Assembly (NCBI GenBank): GCA_030762175.1
Contig: CM060835.1
Location: forward strand, 84,842,001 to 84,906,000
Direction: 5' to 3'
DNA length: 64,000 nucleotides
Origin: Metallyticus violacea
Taxonomy: Eukaryota; Arthropoda; Insecta; Mantodea; Metallyticidae
This document shows, in pieces, positions 1 through 12,779 of this stretch. Position numbers and translations under genes: made by a program. The notes under the pieces are model-generated. The model had not been told where the DNA came from. It saw nothing but the letters and a program-made list of their open reading frames with translations, and did not search any database. Numbering within the stretch: position 1 is the stretch's first letter; each line of letters starts with the position of its first letter.

Positions 1-1952
1 CTGATCTCATTATGGAATGTCTACCAATCCCATAAATAATTATTAAATTAATTTTAAAGTGAGTAGTAGCATCTCGATATTTCGAATCCACATCCAAAGC
101 TATTGATGTGTACTATAAGTAAGAATTAAAATTATTGGTGACACTTGGCAAACGACACAAGGTTGTTGCCGTTCCTTTTAAATTGCAAATATTTTTAGTA
201 ATCCTCTAGCAACAATAGGAAGGTATATATTTTGAAGGACATATTTTGTATCAATCACAAAATATGTCCCTTTTCAGTTATTAATTGAAGTGAGGCTTAA
301 TATTCCGAACATGCACTGATAGACGTAAATATTGTTGTGTATTTGTTTGCCTGTTGAACCGCCTGCATCATGCGAAACTCTCCCATTACTAGAGGACGTG
401 TAGAACTTGATAGATGTAACGTTTGAAGAGGTCCCTGAATGTTTATACCATCGTTGTATCCTAATTACGTTTGCGCTGCTTCCTATTGAATAAATTAGTC
501 TTTGTTCTATAAAACTGTTATTTACTGCCACCTTAAAATTGTTTTACAACACCAAAACAGAATTGCGAGTGAGAATTGACATTGGCTTCCGAAAATTGCA
601 CACAAGTTACACATTCCAATAAGCGGGGCCCATTCATCATTTTGACCCTCTTGATTATTGCATACTGTTTTCAGGATGGCTTCACACTTCTTCCATACTT
701 TCTGTGGAAAGCAATGATTTCTTAAATTTGTGTTCATCATTTAACTGCTGAAATGAAGAGACTGTCTTGGATTAGAGACACGTCATCGCTTGTGTTGCAG
801 TGGTAGTTCAGGCAGGAAAAGTTGTGTTTTACTTTGAAACTGTTGTTTTACATTAATTTATGTGCAAAATAAAAATTATTAATGATGAACATTAAAACCT
901 TTGCGCAAAAGTGCGAAATGATGAAAAAAAGTGATGGTGTCATTCACGACATTGTTCTGCAATACAAGATTTTCTGCTGAAGGTTTTGAATAGATGGAAC
1001 ATTAGCATCAACCACACAGTCGCAATCATGTACCTTGCTGAAAGAATATCTGGGCGAAGCGAGGTATATTATATCATCCTGGTGATATTGATATTGTTGG
1101 CTTCTCCCTTTCCAAGCCCTTAGGCATTGTTGATAGTATTCCCTTTGAGAAATGTACAAAGACAAGCTCTCTGTTGAATAGCTCTAGACTTTGTCCGAAT
1201 AGCCCGACCGCCGTAGCCGATGACTAACATAATATACAGTTCAATGATGTATGGTACCGTTTTGCTACGTCACTGAAGGAAAGTTCAATGTTCAAAGTTA
1301 TATAGCATGTAAAAGAAATTAAAAACCCTATATTGTGCATGAATTCTCAAGTCGCAGATTTGTATAGAAGTTGAAATATATGCCTTACGGTAACAAGTCA
1401 CTGGTAATGAGATCTCATTATGCTTTGAGTAATATGATCTGGAGATCAGGAAATCCTGCTATAACCCCCTTTTCCTGGATAAACGTATAATTCTGGTTTC
1501 AAGGGGAATGCTGTGTGCAACATTAGAGATTGTAGGAGGTAAAATTCTACGCTTTGAACGTGAAAACCGACAGAGCTGTGAAGAGCTTTGTGGCGTGAAA
1601 GACGCCGCTTTGAGGCACCCTCAAAGGCAACGTTTCGATTACATACCAAGTGTGTGATTCGTTAGAAAAGCCACAGCGAGTAAAATACATCGCGGTATAA
1701 GGTAAGCGCAAGTAAAAACACTGAACATCACATTCGGGCGATTTAATAGTTGATCTCGAGCAAGTAAAATGTTAAAGAGAGTTTAAATCTGTCTGCACAT
1801 TTTAACTTCTTAATACAAGACTTATGACTTGTTCTGTTCAGTAACAAGGAGAAATAGAAAAAGATTTTTTTTTTTTTTACATATCTTTATATCTTTGTTA
1901 TGTAAAGTTAACACTATATATAAAGATTGATTATAGCACATCTGAGCCTTAT
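1..1952. other. Unassigned AT-rich stretch
   Basis: No recognisable gene or element. The minus strand carries three short ORFs in succession (1165-944, 740-522 and 531-274; 73, 72 and 85 residues). The last two overlap by ten bases in different frames. None has a domain I recognise. They may be chance openings or parts of one decayed coding region. Confidence 0.4.
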
Positions 1953-2217
1953 CAGTCCTGGTGGTCTAGTGGGAACCATATTTGCCTTATAAACCCAAGG
2001 TCGCGGATTCAAACCCGGCCAGGATCGATGGATTTTTTAGGGCGTAAAATCCTAAGTATGGCTTCCTTCGGAAGGGAAGTAAAGCCGTGGGTTTCATGAT
2101 GGAAGAGGCCCCTGAGCAAAATTTGTCGGCCGTTTCACGCCCGGAATTGAATGGGACGCTGATGACATGAGATGTTAAAGAGCGTCCGTAAATAAAACGA
2201 AAAAGAATATATATATC
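1953..2217 (+). repeat. SINE family A, copy 1 (tRNA-derived, internally deleted)
   Basis: A tRNA-like head has a box A region (ggtggtctagtggga) and box B (ggattcaaacccgg). It is followed by a tRNA-unrelated body shared with the copies at 3029, 37584 and 48033, containing the blocks tatggcttccttcgga, gtttcacgcc and gagatgttaaagagcgtcc. Compared with the copy at 37584, about 45 bp after 'gccgtgggt' are missing. The 3' end runs into an A-rich then (AT)n tail. Box A and B promoters of this kind are read by RNA polymerase III, and movement requires a partner LINE. No convincing target-site duplication is visible. Confidence 0.85.
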
Positions 2218-2629
2218 TGATCAATTGAAGAAGAAAAAAAGTTTGCGAAGAAATGAAAGTAGTAACATTGGAGTGCATTTTAACTAATCTTAAGGATGGG
2301 AACAGAATCGCAACTTTAAAAATTTAAACGGAATAACTTTAAGAATAATAAAAGGCGGAATCTTGTACTGTTCACAAAAAAGGGAAAGGGGGGATAAAAG
2401 AAAACAAAACAAGCAAGACAAGAAAATGAGTGAAGCAGACAAGTTGCTGAAATTAGATATAGAGCGGGGTAAAGGATGTCCTCGACAGGGCAGATGACAG
2501 ATTCGGGAATGAGTTCGTGAGAAACTTAATGAAACCGTGTCTTTAAATGCAAAAGTGAACTTCTGCGTGATAAAAAAAACTCCGTTTAAATTTGAAAGAA
2601 GCGTTTTATATATAAATCAGACCGCTGGG
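2218..2629. other. Unassigned AT-rich stretch
   Basis: Purine-rich sequence with many short A runs. I see no gene, repeat family or structured element in it. Confidence 0.5.
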
Positions 2630-2887
2630 TCCCGAAAAGATTAATTATGGGGCAAGATACTCATGATTGTTTCACGTTGAATATCAAAAGAAATTTTAAA
2701 AAATTTACCATTTGCACAATAATATATAAACATTATATCGGGTTCGTTTTGTTTTTCCCCGCACGCGAACCCGGCATATAACCAGGAGGCACACAGCCCA
2801 GTACCCACACCGATCCCGCCGAGCAATCGGCAAACTGCTGAAAACATAGTTATCTTTTTTTTTTTTTTTTTTTTTTTCCCGAAAAGA
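2630..2887. mobile_element. 236-bp insertion with poly-T end between 11-bp direct repeats
   Basis: The 11-mer tcccgaaaaga occurs at 2630-2640 and again at 2877-2887, bracketing a 236-bp segment that ends in a run of about 23 T (2855-2877). The interior is notably GC-richer (about 2745-2835) than its surroundings. This looks like a retroposed sequence with a target-site duplication. The T run is at the right end on the plus strand, so it is not an ordinary poly-A-tailed insertion in either orientation. I do not recognise the interior. An alternative is a chance repeat beside a homopolymer. Confidence 0.5.
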
Positions 2888-2970
2888 AAAAGTTTCCATC
2901 CCTAATTTATATGGGCTGCTAGACTTGCACTGCAGTAACCTTGTAGGGATAAAGTTTTAGGAATATTGTA

Positions 2971-2972
<2 letters not shown>

Positions 2973-3028
<56 letters not shown>
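2973..3028. repeat. (AT)n microsatellite, tail of adjacent SINE
   Basis: Uninterrupted AT dinucleotide array of about 56 bp. It abuts the 3' end of the minus-strand SINE-A copy at 3029, so it is best read as that SINE's expanded simple-sequence tail. Confidence 0.9.
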
Positions 3029-3032
<4 letters not shown>

Positions 3033-3211
3033 GGCGCTCTTTAACATCTCGGGCCATCAGTATCCCATTTATTTCAGGGCGTGAAACGGTCGATAAATTT
3101 GGCTCGGAGGACTCTTATTTGGGCTTGAGGTTCTATAACGTGCCGTAAATCTACGACACAGGACCCACCGTTTTATTTTCCTTCAGAAGGAAGCCATGTT
3201 TAGGATTTTCA
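3029..3211 (-). repeat. SINE family A, copy 2 (5'-truncated)
   Basis: The reverse complement reads through the family A body: the 'atggcttccttc' block, 'ggcacgttatagaacctcaagcc', 'gtttcacgccctga' and 'gagatgttaaagagcg'. It ends in the (AT)n array at 2973-3028. The tRNA-like head is absent, as expected from 5' truncation during reverse transcription. The sequence is clearly diverged from the 37584 copy, so it is an old insertion. Confidence 0.85.
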
Positions 3212-3756
3212 CTTAGTAGTAGAATGTGCTGATATACAATTGACTACCTCTTGTTACCCTAACTTTGCAGGATATTTTCGCGGTGATTGTTCTAATCGAG
3301 CAGCAATTCATCCACATATTTACTTTGTTAACACATGACGCCTGCATCTTATTTTCTTGTTCAACACTGATTCTGTTTTAAATTGAAACAATGTTTTACA
3401 AGCTGTAGAGTTGTCATATAATGAACACCCCAGAAACGTTCTTGAAATTCTGCGGGACTTTGAATAGCTGCTTCTATACTTAAAACGTTACAGAAAATTA
3501 AAATGTTGTTCTGCATTAAATCTTTAAAATAAAGTAATTAGTAACTGATCCCTGTTCGGACTCTAAACACACGGAGACCTGCCAGCTTCGGACCCGGTCC
3601 GCGTGCAAGGAAAAGAGAGGACACGATATCATATTTTTACATAAGATATAGAATTATTTTATAAAATACTTTATGAATAAACGCTTTGAAAATGCACCAA
3701 CAAAGTTTTTATGTGCTATTTTCTCACGCTATAGTAATTACTCCACTGTCGAAACC
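3212..3756. other. Unassigned stretch
   Basis: AT-rich sequence between two SINEs. I see no gene, repeat family or RNA in it. Confidence 0.5.
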
Positions 3757-4012
3757 GCCACGAGTGGCCGAGGTTAAGGCGCAAACTCCGTAAGCGGGAG
3801 GTCTGGGGTTCGATTGCCGCCAGGACCGTCCTCCCTGACTGAGGTTTTTTCCAGGTTTTCCTCAGTCTTCATAAATGACAAATGCCGGGTAGGTACCCTA
3901 AACTTAGGCCTGGAAGGTTTCCTTCCTTAAAATAATCGTTTCCCAATTTATCATTTCATCAATATCCACCGCCTGTATTGCCTCAGTAGTAAAAACGGGC
4001 GTTAAACACTAT
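3757..4012 (+). repeat. SINE family B, copy 1 (tRNA-Ser/Leu-like head)
   Basis: The head has box A 'gagtggccgaggttaagg' and box B 'ggggttcgattgc', resembling the long-arm tRNA class (Ser/Leu). The body contains 'gaggttttttccaggttttcctcagt', 'aaatgccggg', 'ggtaccctaaacttaggcctgga' and a 3' end 'aaaaacgggcgttaaac'. A closely similar copy lies at 25340, an inverted diverged copy at 26642 and a strongly decayed one at 57405. There is no poly-A tail and no clear target-site duplication. Confidence 0.88.
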
Positions 4013-7000
4013 TCACAATCTACTTTGAATGTTCGTATGTGTGTTTTTAAAATCCTCGTAAGAACAGGGCTATTATTGCAAAGGTATTATTTAGCATATA
4101 GCATAATAAAACATGTTATAAAGAAGCAGGTATCTTTGGCGTAACTCTTTCAACATTCCAAAATTACAGTTGTGTACTGAAGCAAAGGCTGGATGAAAAT
4201 ACATTGTTTTTACATTCTTTTTAAAAATATTTTTCACAACTAGAGTTAAAAATAATCCAAAAATGATGTTCATAAACATGTTCATAGACGATTGTAAATA
4301 TTGTGTTTTTTTTTAACCATTTGCTTTTCAGATATTTCAAAAATTTATATTAATGCCAAATACGAATATGTTGTTATATCTTGTCCCATAGCAGGATATA
4401 CTGAAATTATTGAGAAATAAATTTAAATGAATGAGGTAGATAACTCCATTGAATATTTATGAATAACTGGGGCCTAGGTTTGTGGTAAAACTGGCAATGT
4501 TTCCATATGTACTTTTAAGCGTTATATGACACCAGTAAAAGTTCCGCACCTCGCGAGAGTTGTACTGGAAAACAAAAGCGATCTGTTATCAATAACAGTG
4601 CAAAATCAACTGAATTCAGGAGCAGTGTGTCACAGACGGTCATGGAAGTGATTAAGAAATTTAGGAAAATATTAATAGGAAAACTGGACATTGTACTTTG
4701 CTTAAGGCTGGTGTTGTTGGCTACTCATGGAGTAATAAAAAAATGTTTTTCCAAGATGGTTGCATTGTTCAAAAATATTTTAAAAAATTACATGCTTAAG
4801 GGTATTAAATTTTTAAAAAATGTTATTCATTGCGATATATAAAAAAGATGTATTACATTTTACAAATATCTTAGAGAGAAATAGTTAAAAATCAAGAGAC
4901 TTTTACTAACACAAATTTGAAAGATAATGTGAGTTTAACGAAATGTAGTAAAAAGGTGAACTTCAACCATTAACGTAAATTGCTAGTTGTTGTTATTTTG
5001 TTCAAAAGGAGACAGTATTAAAGGGAAGAAAATATGCAACCACAATATGGTTGCAGGTAGATGCCAAGTGGCCCTGTTGCAAACTGAAAGGAGGACATTA
5101 ACATTCTATAGGTCATGATCAACTTCTCCGGTACTCTGCGTGCATCATGGCCACTTGAGCTGTACTTAGCCTTGTTTTCCGCCGTTTGTAAGCGCAGGTT
5201 ATTTTAAAAATTAATAATATTGTCTATAGAAATCTATTTGAGTAGTGCAAGGGTTTCTACGCTGTAGCACAAACGGAACCAGGAAACCAGGGACAAAATG
5301 AATGCAGAAGCGACTGTGGGGTTAAAATGATTTGGATTTGATGAGGGTGGAAGAAGATGGCTGGCCCAAGCAGATCGACCAACAGAAAAAGATAACAGCA
5401 GAACGAGGAAACGATGGATGCAATGAAGAACGAATGAAAAACATAGAGAGCAGATGGCTTTGAAGCTTTAGCACAAGAAAGCATCAGTAGCTGTACAATC
5501 CTAAGTATATACAAGGTACACTACGCGAAGTAGCACGTGGTTTAACAATAGTGAACTTACAATGAATTCAATATAAGGATTGCTAACAGCTAAAAGAAAA
5601 CATTTTTAATATAGGTACACAATAGAGCAGGTAATGAACTGTGCATCGATTGAATAGGGTAAACAGTACAGACAGCATTCCTCGCTGAATCACTTTCTTG
5701 TCTTGCATCTTAATTCACAGTCTGCTCCAAAGATGACACTTTTCTCACATACCACGTATTATTTTCTTCCAAAGACGGTAGGTTAATGTATAATAGTGCT
5801 CATTAGCTTTGCATGTGCCGTGTTTCTATTTTGTTCTAGAAATTCTTTTGATTTTCAAGAACCCGTGTATTATATATTCTATTCTGTTGTCCTTTTGGTG
5901 AATAATAGATCGAATTTGATAAAAACACAGCGACTAATGATTAATAATTACATTTATTGATATTTTAAGGTTAATCTATGAGTTAATTGTTACAGAAGAG
6001 GGTGGTTAATAGCTATGTTCTGAATGTAAGGCAATTACTGTTGTATCAACCGACCAAAAACTATATTTTACTTTTGTTGTCGGCAGGCAGCTTATGATGC
6101 AGAAGCAAAGGAAAGAGATCTTGGAATTACTTACTGTTCGTTCTACTGCAACATTATATGCTGTACAAAGATCAAGTTTGCAGTTTCATATAACAACCCA
6201 AATCACAGAGTTTCAGCCTTGATTACGTTGATTTTATTGAAAATGTTGGGTAGAAAATGAACGATAAATTTAAAAGAATTAAAGAAGTTGTTGCTTAAAA
6301 AAAAAAAAAAAAAAAAATCTATGTGCTTTACCGTCTATGGGAAAAGTATCAGAAAGCAGAAGAAGGGAAAAATCAATAACATTAATCACTATCATCAAAA
6401 TGTCAAATATTTCTGAAACTCCCAATAAAAATTCATCTTGCAAAGTTAGGAAGGATAAGGGAAGTTTTGAGGTAGGCTCACGAACTTCTGTAAAGAGAGA
6501 GTTTCTAGTGTGGCACACAACTGCCAAAAGAAATGGAAAGCGACAGATTGAACGGCAACGTTACGCTATCGCTTCAGAAAATTATAAAATAATATTCGAT
6601 TTAAAAAAAAAAGCTGAACTTAAAGAGAAAAGAATGTAGCAAATGAGAAGATTCGTAAAACTAGGGCTACTTCAACGTTTACTGAATCGAAACCTAATAT
6701 TCCAGAAGCAATGTAATGAATATTCCCAGGCCTAAGGTAAAAAGCACATTTTTCCATTCAAATTTTATCTGCAGCAGTGAAGGACTAGTTAAAGCAAATG
6801 AGTCATATGTAGTGCCTATCGAAAATTTATCACAAAAGATGCATGCCAAAAGCTCATTAAGTCCATATTTCAGAAAATGGTTATATATTTTCCTAAACCA
6901 TAATTGTTATAAAGAAGACAATTCTGACAGCATTTTGAATTTGAAATTTAGCAAATCTGATCTGGTGATATAGCTGCAAAATAGGATTTCAGTATGCGGA

Positions 7001-10000
7001 ATACATACAATACAGACACATAGAAAATTTTGTTTTGAAAGTTTGTAGCAGTTAAATACCTTTTTGTACTTGCATCAAAGTGCTTTTGTATGTTTTCGAT
7101 AAGAGCAATAAAAGCTAATTTGAAAAATGGCAGTTTTTGTAAATTCTCTTACAGGTATTTTGTGCCCAATCAGTCATAATTATGACCAATAACTAAAATT
7201 TATTGGCTAATAACTGTACCTAAGTACACTGTCTTCATGGACTGTTTATGTATTCAATAAATAAAGAAATATTTTTATAAATTATAAAGATTATAAAGAA
7301 ATACGGTGAAACAAAATTGTTCGGAAATAAAAGTCGCACGAGAACACATATTGACCATAAAAATAAAGTATTGTTAATTTTTAATGAGTTAATGAAGTCT
7401 GAAGTGAAAAAAAATCCCAATTGACCAAGGTTGTACTGTTTACCCTATTAATTTTTTTTTCTTATTCCGTAATGAAAATATTAAGAGAGAAAATTAAAAG
7501 AAAGAAACATATGCACAACCCCATCCGTAAAATATTTTATAAGATCAATATGAAATGCGTGGCAGAAAATACAGGAGAGATTTTGGAATATTCTGTATAA
7601 AATTACCGTAAAGAATGAAATTTATTCAAGTTTAAACATCACAGGAACTTGAAAAAAATTGACTGTTAACACAGCGTGTGTTTGTTGAAGAAATTTGAAT
7701 AATTTTGGACAGCCCTGTTTAATGAATCTACAATAAGTAATTCGCATGCTCTAATAGAAGTGTAGTTAAACAGTTGTGCGCTGTGTTTCATAATCGCCCA
7801 AAAGTGTTTTGTTATCTTTCATGGCTTAAGTGACTGAAACATGTGTTTTGGCGCAATAGGCTCTTCACCGTGAGGTGCGTAACAAGTATTACAAAAGCTT
7901 ATAGGTACATTCGGATGTCCATCATTTCACGTTCAGGAGTGAATGTCATCAAACAGGCATATCTTTTGTTCAGGTCGCGCCTTTTGAAGACAGAATGGCC
8001 AAACTTATCTGGAGCAAGAGCCAAGTTCGGCTGTCTACTGATGCCATAACATTTTGTATGAAAGGCGGATTGATAGTTCATTTTCCACGCGGAATCACAC
8101 ATTGTAGCAACCACGACGTTGCCCAGCGATACTATTATAAAAAGAGCGAAGACATCAGTAAGGGAGGAAAGAAAATCGCTTGCGATAGCACCAGCTTTTT
8201 GCATCAAACTTCACAAGAACAGATAATGTAATTATCAACTTTATAGAGACGTAAAAGAACACGGTGTCTTTGAAGCAAGAGCAAGGCATTAGAAACGTTT
8301 CACAGAAATGTTTGATATAAACATTAGAACTCAGTTGTTCGTACTAAGACACCATGGCACTGATGCAACTCACGTACTAAATCACTCTTTATCAGGTACC
8401 CGGTCATTATTAATGTAAATTGTTTTCATTCTGCAGGATTTTATATAACACCATTGCCCTTGCACGTGTGCAAATACCAATCATTGTTGTCGCACATTAC
8501 CTGTAACTAGCATTTATGGATATCAGACGAAACATTAAGTTTATCTCAAAAGTGTAGTTAAGACCAAATATTCTCAGTTAATATAGTTTAGTTAGTTGCA
8601 CATTTTATTGTATCATTTCAATATTTCTAGAAAATCATACCATGAAAGACTTTATTTTAAATTATTTAATTTTTGCTAATATTAATATAGTAAGAGTACA
8701 TTAGCATAATTGTATGTATATTTTGTGCACAGTGTGAGATAGACTACTCATTTTCCAAGGAAAAACGAAGTGAAATATGGCACATGGGTTCTCTGTACAT
8801 ATTTAATCTGAATTAATTACCGGTACATACAGGAGTGCAAACTGTGAGTTTTTTATACTGTAGTGCTGTAGGTTTTTGAATACGCACTTGTTCCTGTTTC
8901 ATTTTCTTCGGAATGGCAGCTACAGCTTCTAACGCCTCTCTGGCCCATTGCTTTAGAAAATAAAGCTGGTTAAAAAATCGTGAAGGATCCATACCACAAT
9001 CATTGGTGTCTTCGTATTTCCTCCAACTTTTCTTTCATTCTACATTACCTTATCAATTTACTTTCGCATACCCAATAAGGATCGTAAGAACTAAATTTAG
9101 GCTGCATTCAATTTTAATTTGGTCTTCCTATCTTCATTTTCTAAGTTCACTGATAATTAATATTCTTTAAAGCTTTCATTGTTTTGTCCTTTTTGTATGC
9201 ATGTGAAAAATTTTAATCGTCCGTTTATTTGACTTCATTTTTTCATTATCATATTCACGTTTATGAGTCATGTTTTGAGCTTTATTCATACGTATTATAA
9301 TTCATAGGTACGGTGTTTTCCGTAGAATTGTTTTGTTCTTTTTCAAAAAATTTCATGCAATACTTTTTAATTCCATTGCTTCATTTAGTGAGCGATTTCG
9401 GCATATTTCCTTAATATTTTCTTGAACATCTGCAAGTAAATGCTATCAATATTAACACTCATTATAAGATTACTCTGATTGCTCTCAACACTTCTATTTA
9501 ATTTAAATTTACGCCATACCGTGTAGTCGATATTTATAATATCTCTTTTTTTCCTGCATAGACATTCACAGAGTGCTTAAATATCTGAACCGGCAACAGC
9601 ACTGCATGCATAACATCTTTGCAACGTTTGCCAAACACGTTTAAAGGTTCCCAGCATTTTCCAAACAGATACAGCGACAATGGGCAGTTCATGCTCGAAG
9701 TTATTTTATTTTCAATGAAAGTAATCTATGTATGTGAAATCTGGGAATTTCGCCATAGCTAAGCGCCCCTGTTAAAACTGCAATCTTATGCAAACAGTAG
9801 GCATCAACCAGCAAGGCCAACAACATTTCTGGAGGCGCTTGCGATACGTCGGCCCGTTGAAGCAGGAAGGCAACAAGTATGTTCTAGTTAAACATGTCCC
9901 TTAATTACTCTTTCAATTTGTGCAGCAAGTTTCCTTTAATAACCACTTTCATTAATTTTTTAACAAATTCTGGCTTACATTAGTGTGGCATCGAAAGGTT

Positions 10001-10191
10001 ACGTCAACACAAGTATATTCATTGAATAATAATATTCCCATTACAATTTGTACATAGAGTTGTATACATTGTGCATCCTTTGACCAAAAAAATGGATCAT
10101 CTCTTAAATGCACCAGCAAAGCCTTGTGTCCACTGCAGCCTTTGTGTTACATGGCAAGCACTAAAGAGACTGGTTAGTGTGTGTGTGCTCC
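4013..10191. other. Long unassigned AT-rich stretch
   Basis: No supportable gene over about 6 kb. It contains an A run at 6298-6317, two plus-strand ORFs (6337-6639, lysine/arginine-rich, and 6716-6973) with no recognised domain, and a somewhat GC-richer patch at 7840-8230. That patch holds a 102-residue minus-strand ORF, listed separately. The rest is low-complexity AT-rich sequence. Confidence 0.45.
7899..8207 (-). other. 102-residue ORF, possible decayed chemoreceptor-like fragment (speculative)
   Basis: The minus-strand ORF has a hydrophobic segment (about residues 15-35), then a Trp, an Arg-Gln-Pro, a Lys-Phe about nine residues later and a Tyr near the end. That order and spacing loosely recall the C-terminal part of insect odorant receptors (7tm_6), where W, R-x-Q-x-P, K-F and a late Tyr recur. 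The match is by eye and weak, with no multi-exon context. A chance ORF in a GC-richer patch is at least as likely. The start codon is simply the first ATG of the frame. Confidence 0.15.
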
Positions 10192-10279
10192 GTTAGCTCT
10201 GTAGCAGAGTGCGCAGTGATGCCGTGGTTAAAAGAGTTCAGGTTCGCCTCCCGGCATGAATCGCTTTTTTTTTTTTTTT
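10192..10279 (+). repeat. tRNA-like sequence followed by poly-T
   Basis: About 72 bp resemble a tRNA: a box-A-like 'agctctgtagcagagtgcg' and box-B-like 'caggttcgcctcccgg'. A run of about 15 T follows (10265-10279). The 3' acceptor strand does not pair convincingly with the 5' end, so I call it a SINE head or tRNA pseudogene. The T run would terminate RNA polymerase III transcription. Confidence 0.5.
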
Positions 10280-12779
10280 AAATAAACCTTTGTAACGTAT
10301 TATGACAAATTAGTTCCGTAATATTGTTTGCTATATACAGCAAATGTTACCGTTAATATATAACGTCGCCCACACTAGTATAAAAGCTGATATCTATGTC
10401 CGGAAGATTGAGGGTAGTTATGCATCCCGATATTTGTTTTTGTTTATTTCTGTGTGTTTCGCTTTAGAATATTAAGGTATCTGTGTCATGTGCACTCGCT
10501 GCATGCGCGTTGTGAATACAGCGTTTACGAGCATTCCTGAAGTTTTCCATCGACTACGGAATCTGGGGACGGGGCTTCTTTTTTCTTTTCCTTTCCCAAA
10601 GGGTGTACATGTGAGATAATCTTTTATTAAAAAAATAGTAATTCAGCGCAACGCTTCAGTTAGGGATAATCCATTGTTTGAAATGCATTAGTTACTAATT
10701 TTTACCTCCTTTACATTCAAAGTTTTGAAAGGTTACTAACGGGCAAAACAAAAGTGATTTAAAGGTTTATAGAATAAATGTGGAGATATGTCATTCACAA
10801 ATAGGAGGATTTAACATTGATGAAGCTTATAACTAACGTTGATAAATAGCGGCATTTTACCAAAAAAAAATAAATAAATAAATAAATAAAACATTGAAAT
10901 CGGGGGTAATTAATTAACCCCATAAATAAAATTTTATGCGGCTTTATTTGTTTGAGCCCAATGGTTTTCCATATTAGAGAGGGAGAAAGAGCAAAAATAG
11001 AACCCTACAGGCACTATTATTTTAGGCCTTTTCGAATTGGCGAATTGGTCATCATTCATTATCGACAATACAACCAGAAAATAAGTTGTTTCCTCAATTT
11101 ATGAAATGAAATCACTTAATTCATGACTGAATAACAGAAAATCCCGTTGCGTGAAAGCCGCCGACCAAATGAATTTTGTAGAATTTTTCAAGCGATATCA
11201 AATGTCATCTGATCTAATATTTCCTCTGTTAGAACCTTTGATTGTATTCCTGCTTATTTCAAACACTTTCCCTTTCTTGAAACACGTCCACTAGATTGTG
11301 GCCTGACGACGCGGCACTTAACAATGGGTCTTCTTTGTTCTACCCTTGGTAGTACGGTTTACGAGTACAATAGAAAGCATGCTTCTAATCACGTACTTCG
11401 CATGTAATGAACCTCGCCACACAGCAGTCGTAATTGGTGTGGTACTGTCTTTGACGACCGCGAAAGAGGTTAACACATGTGTATCATCGAATTTTTCTTT
11501 AATAAACATCCCCCAACATCTTAGCATCTTCCGTTCAGGATTTAGAATGAATGCGTTTATATGAATAATTGCTGAAAAGTGATATCTATGTATAGGGACT
11601 ATTGTTGCAGCAAAAATGTCAACTGCGTGCTATAAAAACAATTGACATGCAAGATTAAGATTTGTATGTAGTAAAAAGTCAGTCTAAATGCGCACAGGTG
11701 CATACAACTGGAATGTGGATTATTTTAGTTAGCCATAATCTATACATTGAGGTCAATTGAGTTACGGGCCGCTTGAGCGTGGCTGCCAATGGGGGAAGTG
11801 AAATCGCCACAGCCGGAGAAAGGGAGGTAAGAGTCGCCGTGAGTAAGATTAGTTTTTTTCTTCTCTTTATATTTGTACTGAAAGCTTAAAATAATATTGT
11901 GTTTAAGACTATTTATAATAAGCGCTAATCTGTGTTAACAGAAATGTTAAAAATTATGCCACTCAGCACTAATACCTATCTGCTCCCGAAATGTTTATAT
12001 TTAAGCTAACTTCCTTCCGTAAGAGCATGGCGGTTCGGAACACTTTAAGACCCTGTCTCGTAAATGTTTAACAAGCCGGCGAACAGTTTCCATACCCGTA
12101 ACATAATTGGCGGAATATTTTCTTGCGAATTATCTTTCCTTTCTCTACAAGAATCTCTTTTCACATACCGTTGTCGTTCTGGCATAAATCAACAAGTTCA
12201 AATTTGTATTTTTGAGACATAACATATTTCTTTTTGACCAAAAATATAAAATATAATGAGAATACAAGTTATATATTACATAGAAACATATAGGAATATC
12301 ACTTCATGAACTCTTCCAGATATAAAATCCCCTTTCCATAATACAGTAGGGTTAATATCTCAAAATAACAAATTTTGAACTTCTACCAGAACGATATCGA
12401 TACGTAACATACATGACTACGTTTTATGTAGTGTCATAACTAACAAAAAACAATTGGCACACAATCATAACATCGAACAACACATAATTGCACAACCACT
12501 CGCTAACAAAACCTCTCTACTGCCAATTGATACTGCATATGCATTATATTATATTATGCAACAGAAGTTAGCCAAGGCCAGTACAAAATCGAGCTTTGCT
12601 GGCCCATAGCTCAAATAACCTCACTGTACGTAACTGCAAATAGGTTACACTCTTTTCGGAAATACAATAAGTAGAGCATTCATATCACATTCCGTCCGAA
12701 AAAGGAAGATAACCCGACCTGCTTTGTTCGTGTGAAATTATAAAAAAGTTAACACTATTCGGTGAGACTGAATTAAAAC
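10280..12779. other. Unassigned AT-rich stretch with short (AAAT)n
   Basis: Contains an (AAAT)n array at about 10870-10890. Two complementary-strand ORFs overlap at 11318-11564; both are short and unrecognised. No gene or element is supported. Confidence 0.45.

Noticed and set aside
3757..3825. tRNA-Ser/Leu-like gene
   Set aside because: Box A and B are present, but the sequence continues into the repeated SINE body and has no proper acceptor stem.
5257..5514. Hydrophobic 85-residue minus-strand ORF as a membrane protein
   Set aside because: It lies opposite a purine-rich plus strand, which generates hydrophobic codons by composition; no other support.
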